Part shown: piece by piece, positions 8,127 through 16,924 of the stretch
Layout of the letters: each line of letters starts with the position of its first letter
How positions within the stretch are numbered: position 1 is the stretch's first letter
Assembly: GCA_963926475.1 (NCBI GenBank)
Contig: CAWUXE010000010.1
Coordinates: forward strand, 7,922-71,921
Direction of reading: 5' to 3'
DNA from: UBA2040 sp002384725
Lineage (GTDB): Bacteria > Bacteroidota > Bacteroidia > Flavobacteriales_D > Crocinitomicaceae
Length of the DNA stretch: 64,000 nt
Translations under genes and position numbers: made by a program
Notes under the pieces: generated by a model
The model's input: the letters and a program-made list of their open reading frames with translations, nothing else
Told to the model about the DNA's origin: nothing
Databases searched by the model: none

Positions 8127-9373
8127 TGTTGTATTACTTATTTGAATATTTCGACAAATCTAATATGCCAGGAGCTGGGCTTTTCCAGTTCATCTCTTTC
8201 CGAGCAGCTATGGCATTGATTTTATCATTGATAATATCTATTGTTTTTGGCAAAAAATTCATTAATAAGCTTAGTAAACAACAAATCGGTGAAACTGTTC
8301 GTGACTTAGGTTTGGACGGTCAAATTGAAAAATCAGGCACGCCAACGATGGGTGGACTAATGATTCTTGCGGCTATTCTTATTCCCACTTTATTACTTGC
8401 CAAATTGCACAACATATATGTCATGACGATGCTTATCGCGACTGTTTGGTTGGGCTTAATCGGATTCATAGACGATTATATCAAAGTATTCCGCAAAAAC
8501 AAACAAGGTTTAGCTGGGAAGTTTAAAGTGATTGGGCAAGTCGGTGTAGGAATCATCGTAGGATGCATGTTGTATTTCTCGAATGATGTTCAAGTCCATA
8601 AAAAAGTAAAAAACAATTATGTTCTTACAGTTGACGAAGAAGATGTAACAGATAGTCACGCGGCATTCGCTCAAACCGAAGGTTACAAGTGGATCAAAAC
8701 ACGCGACATGACCACTACTATTCCTTTTGTAAAAGACAACGAATTCAACTACAACTGGTTGATTGGTGATAAAGGAAAGGTCGCAGGTTGGATGCTCTTT
8801 ATTCCAATTGTCATTTTCATCGTGATTGCCGTTTCCAATGGAGCAAATATGACCGACGGATTGGACGGATTGGCGACAGGAACTTCGGCTATTATCGGTC
8901 TCGCATTAGCCGTTTTTGCCTATGTCAGTTCCAATATTCGTTTCGCCGATTACCTCGATGTCATGTACATTCCTTATGCCGAGGAACTCGTAATATTCAT
9001 CGCCGCATTTGTCGGTGCATGTATTGGATTCTTATGGTACAACTCCTACCCTGCTCAAGTGTTCATGGGCGATACAGGCTCGTTGGCTTTGGGTGGAATC
9101 ATCGCTGTATTTGCCATTTCCATTCGAAAAGAGTTATTAATTCCAGTATTGTGTGGTGTTTTCTTAATTGAAAATCTCTCTGTTATCATGCAAGTTGTAT
9201 GGTTCAAAATAACCAAGAGGCGTTTCGGCGAAGGCAGGCGAATTTTCCTCATGGCTCCACTCCACCATCATTACCAAAAGAAGGGCATTCACGAGGCAAA
9301 AATCGTGTCGAGATTCTGGATTGTAGCTATTCTTCTTGCAGTATTCACCATTGTAACACTGAAAATCCGTTAG
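8126..9373 (+). CDS. mraY: phospho-N-acetylmuramoyl-pentapeptide-transferase
   Basis: 415 aa polytopic enzyme that transfers phospho-MurNAc-pentapeptide to undecaprenyl phosphate, forming lipid I. Recognised by GTPTMGGL near residue 71, the Asp pair in GFIDDYIKV, NMTDGLDGLATG, MGDTGSLALGG and the terminal APLHHHYQKKG. It is longer than the E. coli enzyme (360 aa) because of an insertion of about 50-60 residues around 155-215, a feature also seen in other Bacteroidota MraY proteins. The final G of its TAG is the first base of the murD GTG start. Confidence 0.96.
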   Translation: MLYYLFEYFDKSNMPGAGLFQFISFRAAMALILSLIISIVFGKKFINKLSKQQIGETVRDLGLDGQIEKSGTPTMGGLMILAAILIPTLLLAKLHNIYVMTMLIATVWLGLIGFIDDYIKVFRKNKQGLAGKFKVIGQVGVGIIVGCMLYFSNDVQVHKKVKNNYVLTVDEEDVTDSHAAFAQTEGYKWIKTRDMTTTIPFVKDNEFNYNWLIGDKGKVAGWMLFIPIVIFIVIAVSNGANMTDGLDGLATGTSAIIGLALAVFAYVSSNIRFADYLDVMYIPYAEELVIFIAAFVGACIGFLWYNSYPAQVFMGDTGSLALGGIIAVFAISIRKELLIPVLCGVFLIENLSVIMQVVWFKITKRRFGEGRRIFLMAPLHHHYQKKGIHEAKIVSRFWIVAILLAVFTIVTLKIR

Positions 9374-10716
9374 TGTCAAAATTTGGTAAACATATCGTTG
9401 TTTTGGGCGCTGGCGAAAGTGGCGTTGGTGCTGCTATTCTAGCGCAAAAGGAAGGCTATTCTGTATTTGTTTCAGACAAAGGAACAATCAAAGAGGAATA
9501 CCGCTCTGCTTTACTTGAATATGGTATTGAATTCGAAGAAGGTACGCACTCTTTGGACCGCATTCAGGCAGCAGATTGCTTGGTGAAATCACCTGGAATC
9601 CCTTCAACGGTTCCATTTATAAAAGAATTCGCTGAAACGGGTAAAAAAGTGCTTTCAGAAATCGAATTCGCTGGTCCGTATTGTAGAGCAAAAACGATCT
9701 GTATTACAGGAAGTAATGGCAAGACAACAACGACCATGTTGACTCACCATATTTTAAAAAAAGCGGGTATCAAAGTCGGCTTGGCTGGAAATGTTGGATA
9801 CAGTTTTGCCAAACAAGTAGCACAAGAAGATTTTGATTGGATCGTCATTGAATTGAGCTCATTTCAACTAGAGGAAATGTACGATTTCAAAGCAGATATC
9901 TCCATACTATTGAATATTACTCCAGATCATTTAGACCGCTACGATTACGACATGCAGAAATATATGGACGCTAAGTTTCGCATACTTCAAAACCAAACAG
10001 AGAAAGACTGGTTCATCTACAATTTCGATGATCCGATTATAAAAGCAGAAATAGAAAAACGCAAACCCAATACCCAAATGGCACCTTTCTCGCTCAAAGA
10101 TGAGCAGAGTGTTGGTGGATATTTGGATCAAGAACAGCTTATTATCAACATCCATAAACAATTTACTATGTCAATCCACGATTTAGCCCTAAAAGGCAAA
10201 CACAACACCCAGAACTCTCTGGCGTCAGGTATCGCTGCGAGAGTATTAGAAATCAGAAACGAATCGATTCGTGAGAGTCTAACTGATTTCGTAAACGTCG
10301 AACACAGAATGGAATTCATTGCAAAAGTGCACGGAATCGAATTCATCAACGACTCGAAAGCAACCAACATAAACAGTACTTGGTATGCTCTGGAATCGAT
10401 GAATAAACCAACGGTTTGGATCGTTGGAGGTGTGGACAAAGGCAATGATTATTCTGAACTGGCTGAACTAGTTCAAGATAAAGTCAAAGCAATTATTTGT
10501 CTAGGTAAAGAAAACAAGAAAATCATCAAAGCTTTCAAAGGCATAGTTGAAACTATCGTTGAAACTGAATCTGCTATGGAAGCTGTTGCTTATGCATACC
10601 GATTGGCGCAAAAGGAAGAAACAGTTTTACTTTCTCCAGCATGTGCAAGTTTTGACCTTTTTGAGAACTACGAGGACCGAGGAAATCAGTTCAAAAAAGC
10701 AGTAAGATCGTTGTAA
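9373..10716 (+). CDS. murD: UDP-N-acetylmuramoylalanine--D-glutamate ligase
   Basis: 447 aa Mur ligase adding D-glutamate. The frame is open from 9199, but homology starts at GTG 9373 (VSKFGKHIVVLGAGESG), which overlaps the mraY stop in TAGTG, so 9373 is chosen; everything upstream lies over mraY. ATP loop ITGSNGKTTTT is near residues 112-122, followed by the substrate region LNITPDHLDRY and the C-terminal LSPACASFDLFENYEDRG, characteristic of MurD. Confidence 0.94.
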   Translation: MSKFGKHIVVLGAGESGVGAAILAQKEGYSVFVSDKGTIKEEYRSALLEYGIEFEEGTHSLDRIQAADCLVKSPGIPSTVPFIKEFAETGKKVLSEIEFAGPYCRAKTICITGSNGKTTTTMLTHHILKKAGIKVGLAGNVGYSFAKQVAQEDFDWIVIELSSFQLEEMYDFKADISILLNITPDHLDRYDYDMQKYMDAKFRILQNQTEKDWFIYNFDDPIIKAEIEKRKPNTQMAPFSLKDEQSVGGYLDQEQLIINIHKQFTMSIHDLALKGKHNTQNSLASGIAARVLEIRNESIRESLTDFVNVEHRMEFIAKVHGIEFINDSKATNINSTWYALESMNKPTVWIVGGVDKGNDYSELAELVQDKVKAIICLGKENKKIIKAFKGIVETIVETESAMEAVAYAYRLAQKEETVLLSPACASFDLFENYEDRGNQFKKAVRSL

Positions 10717-10717
10717 G

Positions 10718-11119
10718 ATGACTGCGCGCAACGAACTCCATATCAATTCGGCACTTCAGCTCCTTCAAGCGCGAAAAGATGCCCTTGATCGGATTAATCG
10801 TGCACCAATGCGAGCGCATGGAAAAGTTCTCGGAAAGGATGTTTTTACTTGGTTCGATTATCAGGTCGATGACTTGGTGAATACCATTCTCTCTTTCCCA
10901 TATCCAGTGCATTGGATTACGGAAAAAGGCGAAGTGAAAGAAGTTTTGAAGCACACAAAAGGTACAGTCGAAAAAATAAAAACAATTGCGATTTACGAAT
11001 CGCCGCGCTTTGAACTTTCTCAAGAACATGCAGAACTTATCACCAATTGCATTTCAACCGATTCAATAGAAGGCGCAATAATGATGAAATCCGTTAAACA
11101 AGAAAAAGTGTTATACTGA
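10718..11119 (+). CDS. unknown protein inserted between murD and ftsW, possibly truncated
   Basis: 133 aa, no family recognised, no signal peptide or membrane segment. Starts one base after the murD stop and so would be co-transcribed. Beyond its TGA the plus-1-related frame continues with protein-like text (ILITGDMADWQAN from 11113, TAA at 11152, then QYIEEFIDSFKK to TAA 11191-11193), and the join VLY / ITGDMADWQ reads smoothly. This suggests the C-terminus was lost by a frameshift plus a nonsense mutation, leaving a shortened product. Neighbours are all essential cell-wall genes, but nothing in the sequence ties it to division. Confidence 0.55.
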   Translation: MTARNELHINSALQLLQARKDALDRINRAPMRAHGKVLGKDVFTWFDYQVDDLVNTILSFPYPVHWITEKGEVKEVLKHTKGTVEKIKTIAIYESPRFELSQEHAELITNCISTDSIEGAIMMKSVKQEKVLY

Positions 11120-11195
11120 TCACTGGAGATATGGCCGATTGGCAAGCAAACTAACAATACATCGAAGAGTTTATTGACTCCTTCAAAAAATAAAA

Positions 11196-12341
11196 ATGAA
11201 CAAGTATTTAGACTATTTAAAAGGCGATCGAGTCATTTGGATCATCACGTTATTGATGTTGGCTTTTTCGTTGGTGAGTGTCTACAGTTTTGTGCCTATT
11301 TTGGTCAAAATTGAAGGCGGCACACCCTTTAAATATTTGTTTAAACACTTTGTCTATGTCCTCATCGGATTAGGCTTAATGCTGTGGGTACATCGAAAGG
11401 ATCCCAAGTATTTTTCAATGCTTTCGAAACTAGCTTTTTACTTAGCCGTCGGACTCCTCCTTTTCACCTTCTTTTTTGGAGCGAAGGTGAATGGTGCTGG
11501 TCGCTGGGTTAGCATTCCTTTTGTAGGATTAACGTTTCAATCATCCGATTTCGCCAAGCTTGCCATCATCGTTTATTTATCGCGGTTGATGGTCAAGAAA
11601 AGCAAGTTAATGAACGACTGGAAAAAGGGGTTTTGGCCAATAATGTTGCCGATATTTATCATATGTGGATTGATAGTAAAGGATAATTTTTCGACAGCAG
11701 CCATACTTTTTTCTATTTGTTTAGTCATGCTTTTTTTAGGCAAAGTACCCTTCGGAAAAATTGCCATAATACTTGGTAGTGGCGCCATTTTTGTCGCCTG
11801 CTTAGTCGGGTTGCAGAAAGCCGTACCAGAAATAAACTTACTTCCTCGACTTGAAACTTGGGAAAACCGAATTCTCAATCGAATGGACGATGAGAAGAAC
11901 GTTGCTGCAAATGCTCAGGCATTGAACGCTAAACTCGGAATTTACAACGGAGGCTTGATGGGACAAGGCGTTGGCGACGGCAAACTCAAAGAGTACATTC
12001 CCGAAGCATACGCCGATTTTTACTACGCTAGTTTTGTGGAGGAATTTGGAATAATCTCAGCTGTTTTTCTTATCTTATTGTACCTCATATTGCTGTTCCG
12101 AATTATAAAAATTGCCTTGCGCTCTGACAAACTATTTGAAACATACCTGTGCATCGGTATTGGGATATTGTTGCTCAGTCAAGCATCAGTAAACATGCTC
12201 GTCTGCACTGGCATATTTCCCGTCACAGGTCAAAATATGCCATTACTCGCCATGGGTGGATCCGCATTGATTATGACGTGTTTGAGCATAGGAATTATTC
12301 AAAGTATAGCTTACAGACAAATGAAAACAACGAACGAATGA
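11196..12341 (+). CDS. ftsW: septal peptidoglycan glycosyltransferase FtsW
   Basis: 381 aa SEDS-family polymerase working with FtsI to build septal glycan strands. About ten membrane helices are visible, with family landmarks GAGRWVSIPFVGLTFQSSDFAKLAIIVYL split over residues 93-121, the periplasmic loop LNRMDDEKNVAANAQALNAKLGIYNGGLMGQGVG and the C-terminal PVTGQNMPLLAMGGSALI, each quoted only by its key residues elsewhere. Its context between murD and murG supports FtsW rather than RodA. The stop overlaps murG in ATGA. Confidence 0.94.
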   Translation: MNKYLDYLKGDRVIWIITLLMLAFSLVSVYSFVPILVKIEGGTPFKYLFKHFVYVLIGLGLMLWVHRKDPKYFSMLSKLAFYLAVGLLLFTFFFGAKVNGAGRWVSIPFVGLTFQSSDFAKLAIIVYLSRLMVKKSKLMNDWKKGFWPIMLPIFIICGLIVKDNFSTAAILFSICLVMLFLGKVPFGKIAIILGSGAIFVACLVGLQKAVPEINLLPRLETWENRILNRMDDEKNVAANAQALNAKLGIYNGGLMGQGVGDGKLKEYIPEAYADFYYASFVEEFGIISAVFLILLYLILLFRIIKIALRSDKLFETYLCIGIGILLLSQASVNMLVCTGIFPVTGQNMPLLAMGGSALIMTCLSIGIIQSIAYRQMKTTNE

Positions 12342-13441
12342 AGTTAGAACGCGTTATCATATCAGGTGGTGGAACGGGTGGACACATCTTTCCTGCCGTT
12401 GCTATTGCGGACGAAATCAAGAAAAGAAATCCGGAAGTAGACATCTTTTTTATTGGCGCCAAAGGAAAAATGGAAATGGAAAAAGTTCCTGCCGCTGGTT
12501 ACAAAATTGAAGGTTTAGATATCCGCGGATTTCAACGAAAATTGACTTTGTCCAACTTTGTATTGCCATTTAAAATAATTTCAAGCCTTTGTAAAGCTCG
12601 TGGCATTATCAAAAAGTTCAAGCCGCAAGTTGTGATTGGTGTGGGCGGATATGCTTCAGGTCCAACGCTGCAAATGGCCAACTTATTGAATATTCCCACT
12701 TTGTTGCAAGAACAAAATTCCTACCCAGGCAAAACCAATCGTATTCTAGCCAAAAAAGCACATGCTATTTGCGTTGCCTACGAAAATTTGGAAACCGTTT
12801 TTGAAAAAGAAAAGATTCACTTTACAGGTAATCCTGTTCGATTATCTGCTATTCCAACTTCTAAAGAACAGACGGAAGCAAGGCGAAAAATGGGTCTGAA
12901 TCCAGATAAACCAACTGTACTCATCATTGGTGGAAGCCTTGGCGCAAGAACATTGAATCAATCGGTTATGGCCCACGTAAAAACCATTGTAGAATCTGAA
13001 GTACAAATCGTATGGCAATGCGGTAAATTCTATTTGGATAAAATCACGGAAGAATTAAAAGATTCCAAACCGGAAAACCTGCATTTTAGCGCCTTTATTC
13101 AAGACATGGCAACGGCGTATCAAGCGAGTGATGTTATAATTTCGCGCGCCGGGGCCCTTTCTGTTTCTGAGTTATGCTTGGTAGGAAAACCTTCGATACT
13201 CGTCCCTTCACCCAATGTGGCTGAAGACCACCAAACAAAAAACGCGATGGCCCTTGTCAAAAAAGACGCAGCTATTTTGATAAAAGATCACGAAGCAGAA
13301 CTAATGTTAATCCCTAAGGCTTTGGAATTATATCGAAACAAGACGAAAAGCGCATCTTTAAGTGAAAATATACTGAAAATGGGGAAACCCCGCGCAGCAC
13401 AGGACATTGTTGACGTAATTGAATCTGTTGCACAGAAATGA
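12338..13441 (+). CDS. murG: UDP-GlcNAc--MurNAc-(pentapeptide) pyrophosphoryl-undecaprenol GlcNAc transferase
   Basis: 367 aa GT28 glycosyltransferase converting lipid I to lipid II on the cytoplasmic membrane face. The N-terminal ISGGGTGGHIFPAVAIA (residues about 6-22), GVGGYASGPTL near 98 and the donor-site IISRAGALSVSEL near 268 are diagnostic. The frame is open from 12149 but the true start is ATG 12338, which overlaps the ftsW stop. The end overlaps murC in ATGA. Confidence 0.96.
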   Translation: MKLERVIISGGGTGGHIFPAVAIADEIKKRNPEVDIFFIGAKGKMEMEKVPAAGYKIEGLDIRGFQRKLTLSNFVLPFKIISSLCKARGIIKKFKPQVVIGVGGYASGPTLQMANLLNIPTLLQEQNSYPGKTNRILAKKAHAICVAYENLETVFEKEKIHFTGNPVRLSAIPTSKEQTEARRKMGLNPDKPTVLIIGGSLGARTLNQSVMAHVKTIVESEVQIVWQCGKFYLDKITEELKDSKPENLHFSAFIQDMATAYQASDVIISRAGALSVSELCLVGKPSILVPSPNVAEDHQTKNAMALVKKDAAILIKDHEAELMLIPKALELYRNKTKSASLSENILKMGKPRAAQDIVDVIESVAQK

Positions 13442-14820
13442 GACAGCTAGACAACATATTGCTTTCATCGTACAAAAAGGTCTATTTTTTGGGTATCGGT
13501 GGCATTGGTATGTCTGCTCTGGCAAAATATTTTTTAGCGGAAAATTATGAGGTTGGTGGATACGATAAAACCAACACCAAACTGACCGATCAATTAATCG
13601 AAGCGGGTGCTGAAATACATTTTGAAGATTTGGGCGCTGGTGTTCCTGAAAAATTCAAAGACAAGTCAAATACACTGATTATCCGAACACCAGCCGTACC
13701 AGCCGATTTTGGAGAGTTATTGTATTTTCAAAATGCTGGATATTCGCTCTTCAAACGTTCTGAAATACTCGGTATTTTAACGCGAAACTACAAAGGACTG
13801 GGGATTGCTGGAACGCATGGCAAAACCACAACAAGTACTCTTCTAGCTCATATTCTTAACGAAAGCGAGTTACATTGCAATGCCTTTTTAGGGGGAATTT
13901 CAAGCAATTTCAACACGAACTACATTGGACACCCAGATGCAGAATACACAGTAATTGAAGCCGACGAATTTGATAGAAGTTTTCTTCAATTGAAACCACA
14001 CGCAGCTATTGTGACTGCAATGGACGCTGACCATCTGGATATCTACGGAACAGAGGAAAAATTTCAAGAAGGATTTGAAGAATTTGTTGCCTTGATAGAA
14101 ACAGATGGTTTGCTGATTTACAAGTATGGCTTACCGCTTGAAAGTGAATGTCCTCAGCTCTCCTACGCCGTCAATAACAATGACGCCGATTTTACAATTG
14201 AAGATATTCGGTTTGAAAACGAAAAGTTTCTATTCACGGTAATTGGACCGCAGTGGGAATGGGAAAATGTCGAACTCGGCATCCCTGGAATTCACAATGC
14301 AGAAAACGCTTTGTCTTGTATCATTCTTTGTTTGTGGCTCGGTTTGTCCGAAGAAACAATTCGACATGGTCTTTCCACTTTCAGAGGAGTGAAACGTCGT
14401 TTTGAATACCATATTCGAACCGAAGACTTTGTTTATCTCGACGACTACGCGCACCACCCTACCGAAATCAAATCTTTGTTGGACTCTATCGATTTAATCT
14501 ATCCGAATCGGAAAAAAGTGGGTGTATTTCAACCTCATTTGTTCTCTCGTACACGTGACTTTTTTGATGGTTTTGTGGAGCAATTATCACGTTTGGACGA
14601 ATGTATACTCATGCCCATTTATCCGGCCAGAGAAAACCCCATTGAAGGAATCACCAGCGAAAAATTACTGGAAAAAATCACCTCTCCTAAAAAGATTTTA
14701 TTGTCTCCCGATGCCATACCAAAGTACGTTTCCAATATGAAGGATTCGATACTTATGACCATCGGAGCCGGTGATATTGATCGAATAGTTGAACCCATCA
14801 AATTGACCAAAAAAGGATGA
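13438..14820 (+). CDS. murC: UDP-N-acetylmuramate--L-alanine ligase
   Basis: 460 aa cytoplasmic Mur ligase adding the first stem residue, L-alanine. N-terminal Rossmann segment YFLGIGGIGMSALA (residues about 16-29), ATP loop GIAGTHGKTTTST (about 122-134), EADEFDRSFL and the DDYAHHPTEI motif near 340 are all present. Overlaps murG before it and ftsQ after it by four bases each. Confidence 0.96.
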   Translation: MRQLDNILLSSYKKVYFLGIGGIGMSALAKYFLAENYEVGGYDKTNTKLTDQLIEAGAEIHFEDLGAGVPEKFKDKSNTLIIRTPAVPADFGELLYFQNAGYSLFKRSEILGILTRNYKGLGIAGTHGKTTTSTLLAHILNESELHCNAFLGGISSNFNTNYIGHPDAEYTVIEADEFDRSFLQLKPHAAIVTAMDADHLDIYGTEEKFQEGFEEFVALIETDGLLIYKYGLPLESECPQLSYAVNNNDADFTIEDIRFENEKFLFTVIGPQWEWENVELGIPGIHNAENALSCIILCLWLGLSEETIRHGLSTFRGVKRRFEYHIRTEDFVYLDDYAHHPTEIKSLLDSIDLIYPNRKKVGVFQPHLFSRTRDFFDGFVEQLSRLDECILMPIYPARENPIEGITSEKLLEKITSPKKILLSPDAIPKYVSNMKDSILMTIGAGDIDRIVEPIKLTKKG

Positions 14821-15611
14821 AACCTTGGATGAAAATATCACTGATTGGTGTGGGCATTGCGCTCTTCTTTCTCTTAGTTGGCGTGGTGTTCAAGGCGCAA
14901 GACGAAACTGTGATGAATCCGCCTAACATTATTGTCCCTCCAAATGGTGAAAATTTATTTATTACAGAAGAAGAATTATACCAGAGATTATTGGCCGAAG
15001 GAATCTTATTTCCAGGTCAAACTTTCGCACAATTAGACGTTGAATTAATCGAAAAAACAATCACCGAAATGGGCGAAATCAAGTCCGTTAAAGTTTTTAC
15101 ATCCATTGGTGCCAATTGGGCCATTGAGGTGGAATTACGTAAACCTATCGCACGAATTTTCAATCAATACAACGAAAGCTTCTACTTAGATAGCGAAGGT
15201 CATACGTTGTCGCCAAGAAATCTACATACGGCTCGAGTTGTTGTTGTCAACGGAGAAATTCCAGACCGATTGAACTCCCCGCCAGTAGCAGAGCTAATTA
15301 ACAATGATTCCTTGAAAAGTATTCGGAAACTCGACGATGTATATCGAATAACGAATTATGTTTGTAATGACCCATTTCTTCTTGCGCAAATCGCACAGAT
15401 ACACTACAACAAACGAGGTGAATTTGTATTGATACCGCAAGTTGGAGACCATTTAATAGTCTTTGGCTCAGCACTTACTGAAAAGGAAGTTTCAGAAAAA
15501 TTTGAAAAGCTCAAGACCTTCTACAAACATGGTTTGCCATATGAAGGGTGGGAAAAATACGACGAAATAAACCTCAAATACGAGGGTCAAATAGTTTGTA
15601 AGAAAAAATAA
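14817..15611 (+). CDS. ftsQ: cell division protein FtsQ
   Basis: 264 aa bitopic protein with a short cytoplasmic tail, one membrane helix at about 5-24 and a periplasmic POTRA-like region (residues about 40-110, including FITEEELYQRLL) followed by a beta-rich domain. Sequence similarity to proteobacterial FtsQ is weak, so the assignment rests on topology and on the murC-ftsQ-ftsA order conserved in this phylum. It would anchor the FtsQLB complex at the septum. ATG overlaps the murC stop. Confidence 0.86.
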   Translation: MKPWMKISLIGVGIALFFLLVGVVFKAQDETVMNPPNIIVPPNGENLFITEEELYQRLLAEGILFPGQTFAQLDVELIEKTITEMGEIKSVKVFTSIGANWAIEVELRKPIARIFNQYNESFYLDSEGHTLSPRNLHTARVVVVNGEIPDRLNSPPVAELINNDSLKSIRKLDDVYRITNYVCNDPFLLAQIAQIHYNKRGEFVLIPQVGDHLIVFGSALTEKEVSEKFEKLKTFYKHGLPYEGWEKYDEINLKYEGQIVCKKK

Positions 15612-15615
15612 GTAT

Positions 15616-16902
15616 ATGTCAAAAGTAGTAATAGGCTTGGATATTGGAACAACGAAGATCGCTTGTTTCGTTGGTCGTAAAAACGAACACGGTAAGATTG
15701 AAATCCTAGCAATGGGATCGAGTGAATCACTTGGGGTCATACGCGGAATCGTAGCCAATATCGAAAAGACAGTACTATCGATTCAAGCAGCTGTTGAAGC
15801 CGCTCAAGAATCGATGGACGAACGCTACGAAGTCACTCTACACAGCGTAAATGTGGGTATTGCAGGTCAACATATCAAAAGTTTACAACACAGAGGAATT
15901 CATACGAGAAACCAAGTTGTGAATGAAATCAGTCAAATGGACATCGATGCCTTGGTGGAAGACATGTACAAATTGGTTATGCAACCAGGTGAAGAAATCA
16001 TTACGGTAATTCCACAAGAATATATCGTTGACAACGAGCAAGGAATTAAAGACCCTATCGGTCACGCTGGCGTTCGTTTAGAAGCGAATTTCCATATCAT
16101 TACTGGAAACGTAGGTGCTGTTTTGAACATCAATAAATGTGTTCAGAAAGCAGGTTTAGAAGTAAAAGACATCATTTTAGAACCAATCGCGTCAGCAGAA
16201 TCTGTTCTTTCTGAGGAAGAAAAAGAAGCGGGAGTTGTTTTAGTGGATATAGGTGGTGGAACAACAGACATCGCAATTTTCCACGATGGAATTATTCGCC
16301 ACACTGCGGTTATTCCTTTTGGAGGAAACGTGATTACAGACGATATTAAAGAAGGTTGTATGATAATGAAACGTCAAGCGGAAATGTTGAAACGTAAATT
16401 TGGTTCAGCCTTGGCCAGCGAAAGCAGTGAAAACGAAGTAGTTTGTATCCCTGGTTTACGCGGAAAAGAGCCAAAAGAAATTACGCTTCGTAATTTGGCG
16501 AATATCATCCAGAGTCGAATGGAAGAAATCATCGAATTGGTACATTACGAAATTCGCAATTCTGGCTACGAGAAAAAACTAATTGGTGGAATTGTAGTTA
16601 CAGGCGGTGGTGCCGAAATGAAGCACATGACACAATTGTTCGAATATGTAACGGGAATGGATACACGAATTGGATATCCAACTGAGCACTTAGCGAACAA
16701 CAACAAAATTGAGAATTTAACGAGTCCAATGTACTCAACGGGTATAGGGCTTGTATTGAAAGGATTCGAAAAAGACGAAACAACGGAAGCTGTTTCCAAA
16801 AAAGAGTCGAATGCCGTTAAAACGCATTCAAAAAAATCAAGAGGATCATTCTTTGACAAAATCATCGCGACGAGTAAAGAATGGTTTACAGAAGAAGATT
16901 AG
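15616..16902 (+). CDS. ftsA: cell division protein FtsA
   Basis: 428 aa actin-fold ATPase tethering FtsZ to the membrane. Phosphate-1 loop VIGLDIGTTKIACFVG (residues about 4-19), SHS2 insertion region around 85-165, phosphate-2 VVLVDIGGGTTDIAIF near 207-222 and GGIVVTGGGAEM near 320 are visible. The C-terminal end SRGSFFDKIIATSKEWFTEED is a likely amphipathic membrane-targeting helix. Starts four bases after the ftsQ stop. Confidence 0.95.
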   Translation: MSKVVIGLDIGTTKIACFVGRKNEHGKIEILAMGSSESLGVIRGIVANIEKTVLSIQAAVEAAQESMDERYEVTLHSVNVGIAGQHIKSLQHRGIHTRNQVVNEISQMDIDALVEDMYKLVMQPGEEIITVIPQEYIVDNEQGIKDPIGHAGVRLEANFHIITGNVGAVLNINKCVQKAGLEVKDIILEPIASAESVLSEEEKEAGVVLVDIGGGTTDIAIFHDGIIRHTAVIPFGGNVITDDIKEGCMIMKRQAEMLKRKFGSALASESSENEVVCIPGLRGKEPKEITLRNLANIIQSRMEEIIELVHYEIRNSGYEKKLIGGIVVTGGGAEMKHMTQLFEYVTGMDTRIGYPTEHLANNNKIENLTSPMYSTGIGLVLKGFEKDETTEAVSKKESNAVKTHSKKSRGSFFDKIIATSKEWFTEED

Positions 16903-16924
16903 AATAAAGCAAAAATTAGAAAAA

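Noticed and set aside
9199..9372. Upstream extension of murD over mraY
   Set aside because: Homology to MurD starts at GTG 9373; the extension merely reads mraY in another frame.
12149..12337. Upstream extension of murG over ftsW
   Set aside because: MurG begins at ATG 12338; the extra residues lie entirely in ftsW.
16811..16924. Upstream extension of ftsZ over ftsA
   Set aside because: FtsZ similarity starts at ATG 16925 and the extension overlaps the ftsA C-terminus.
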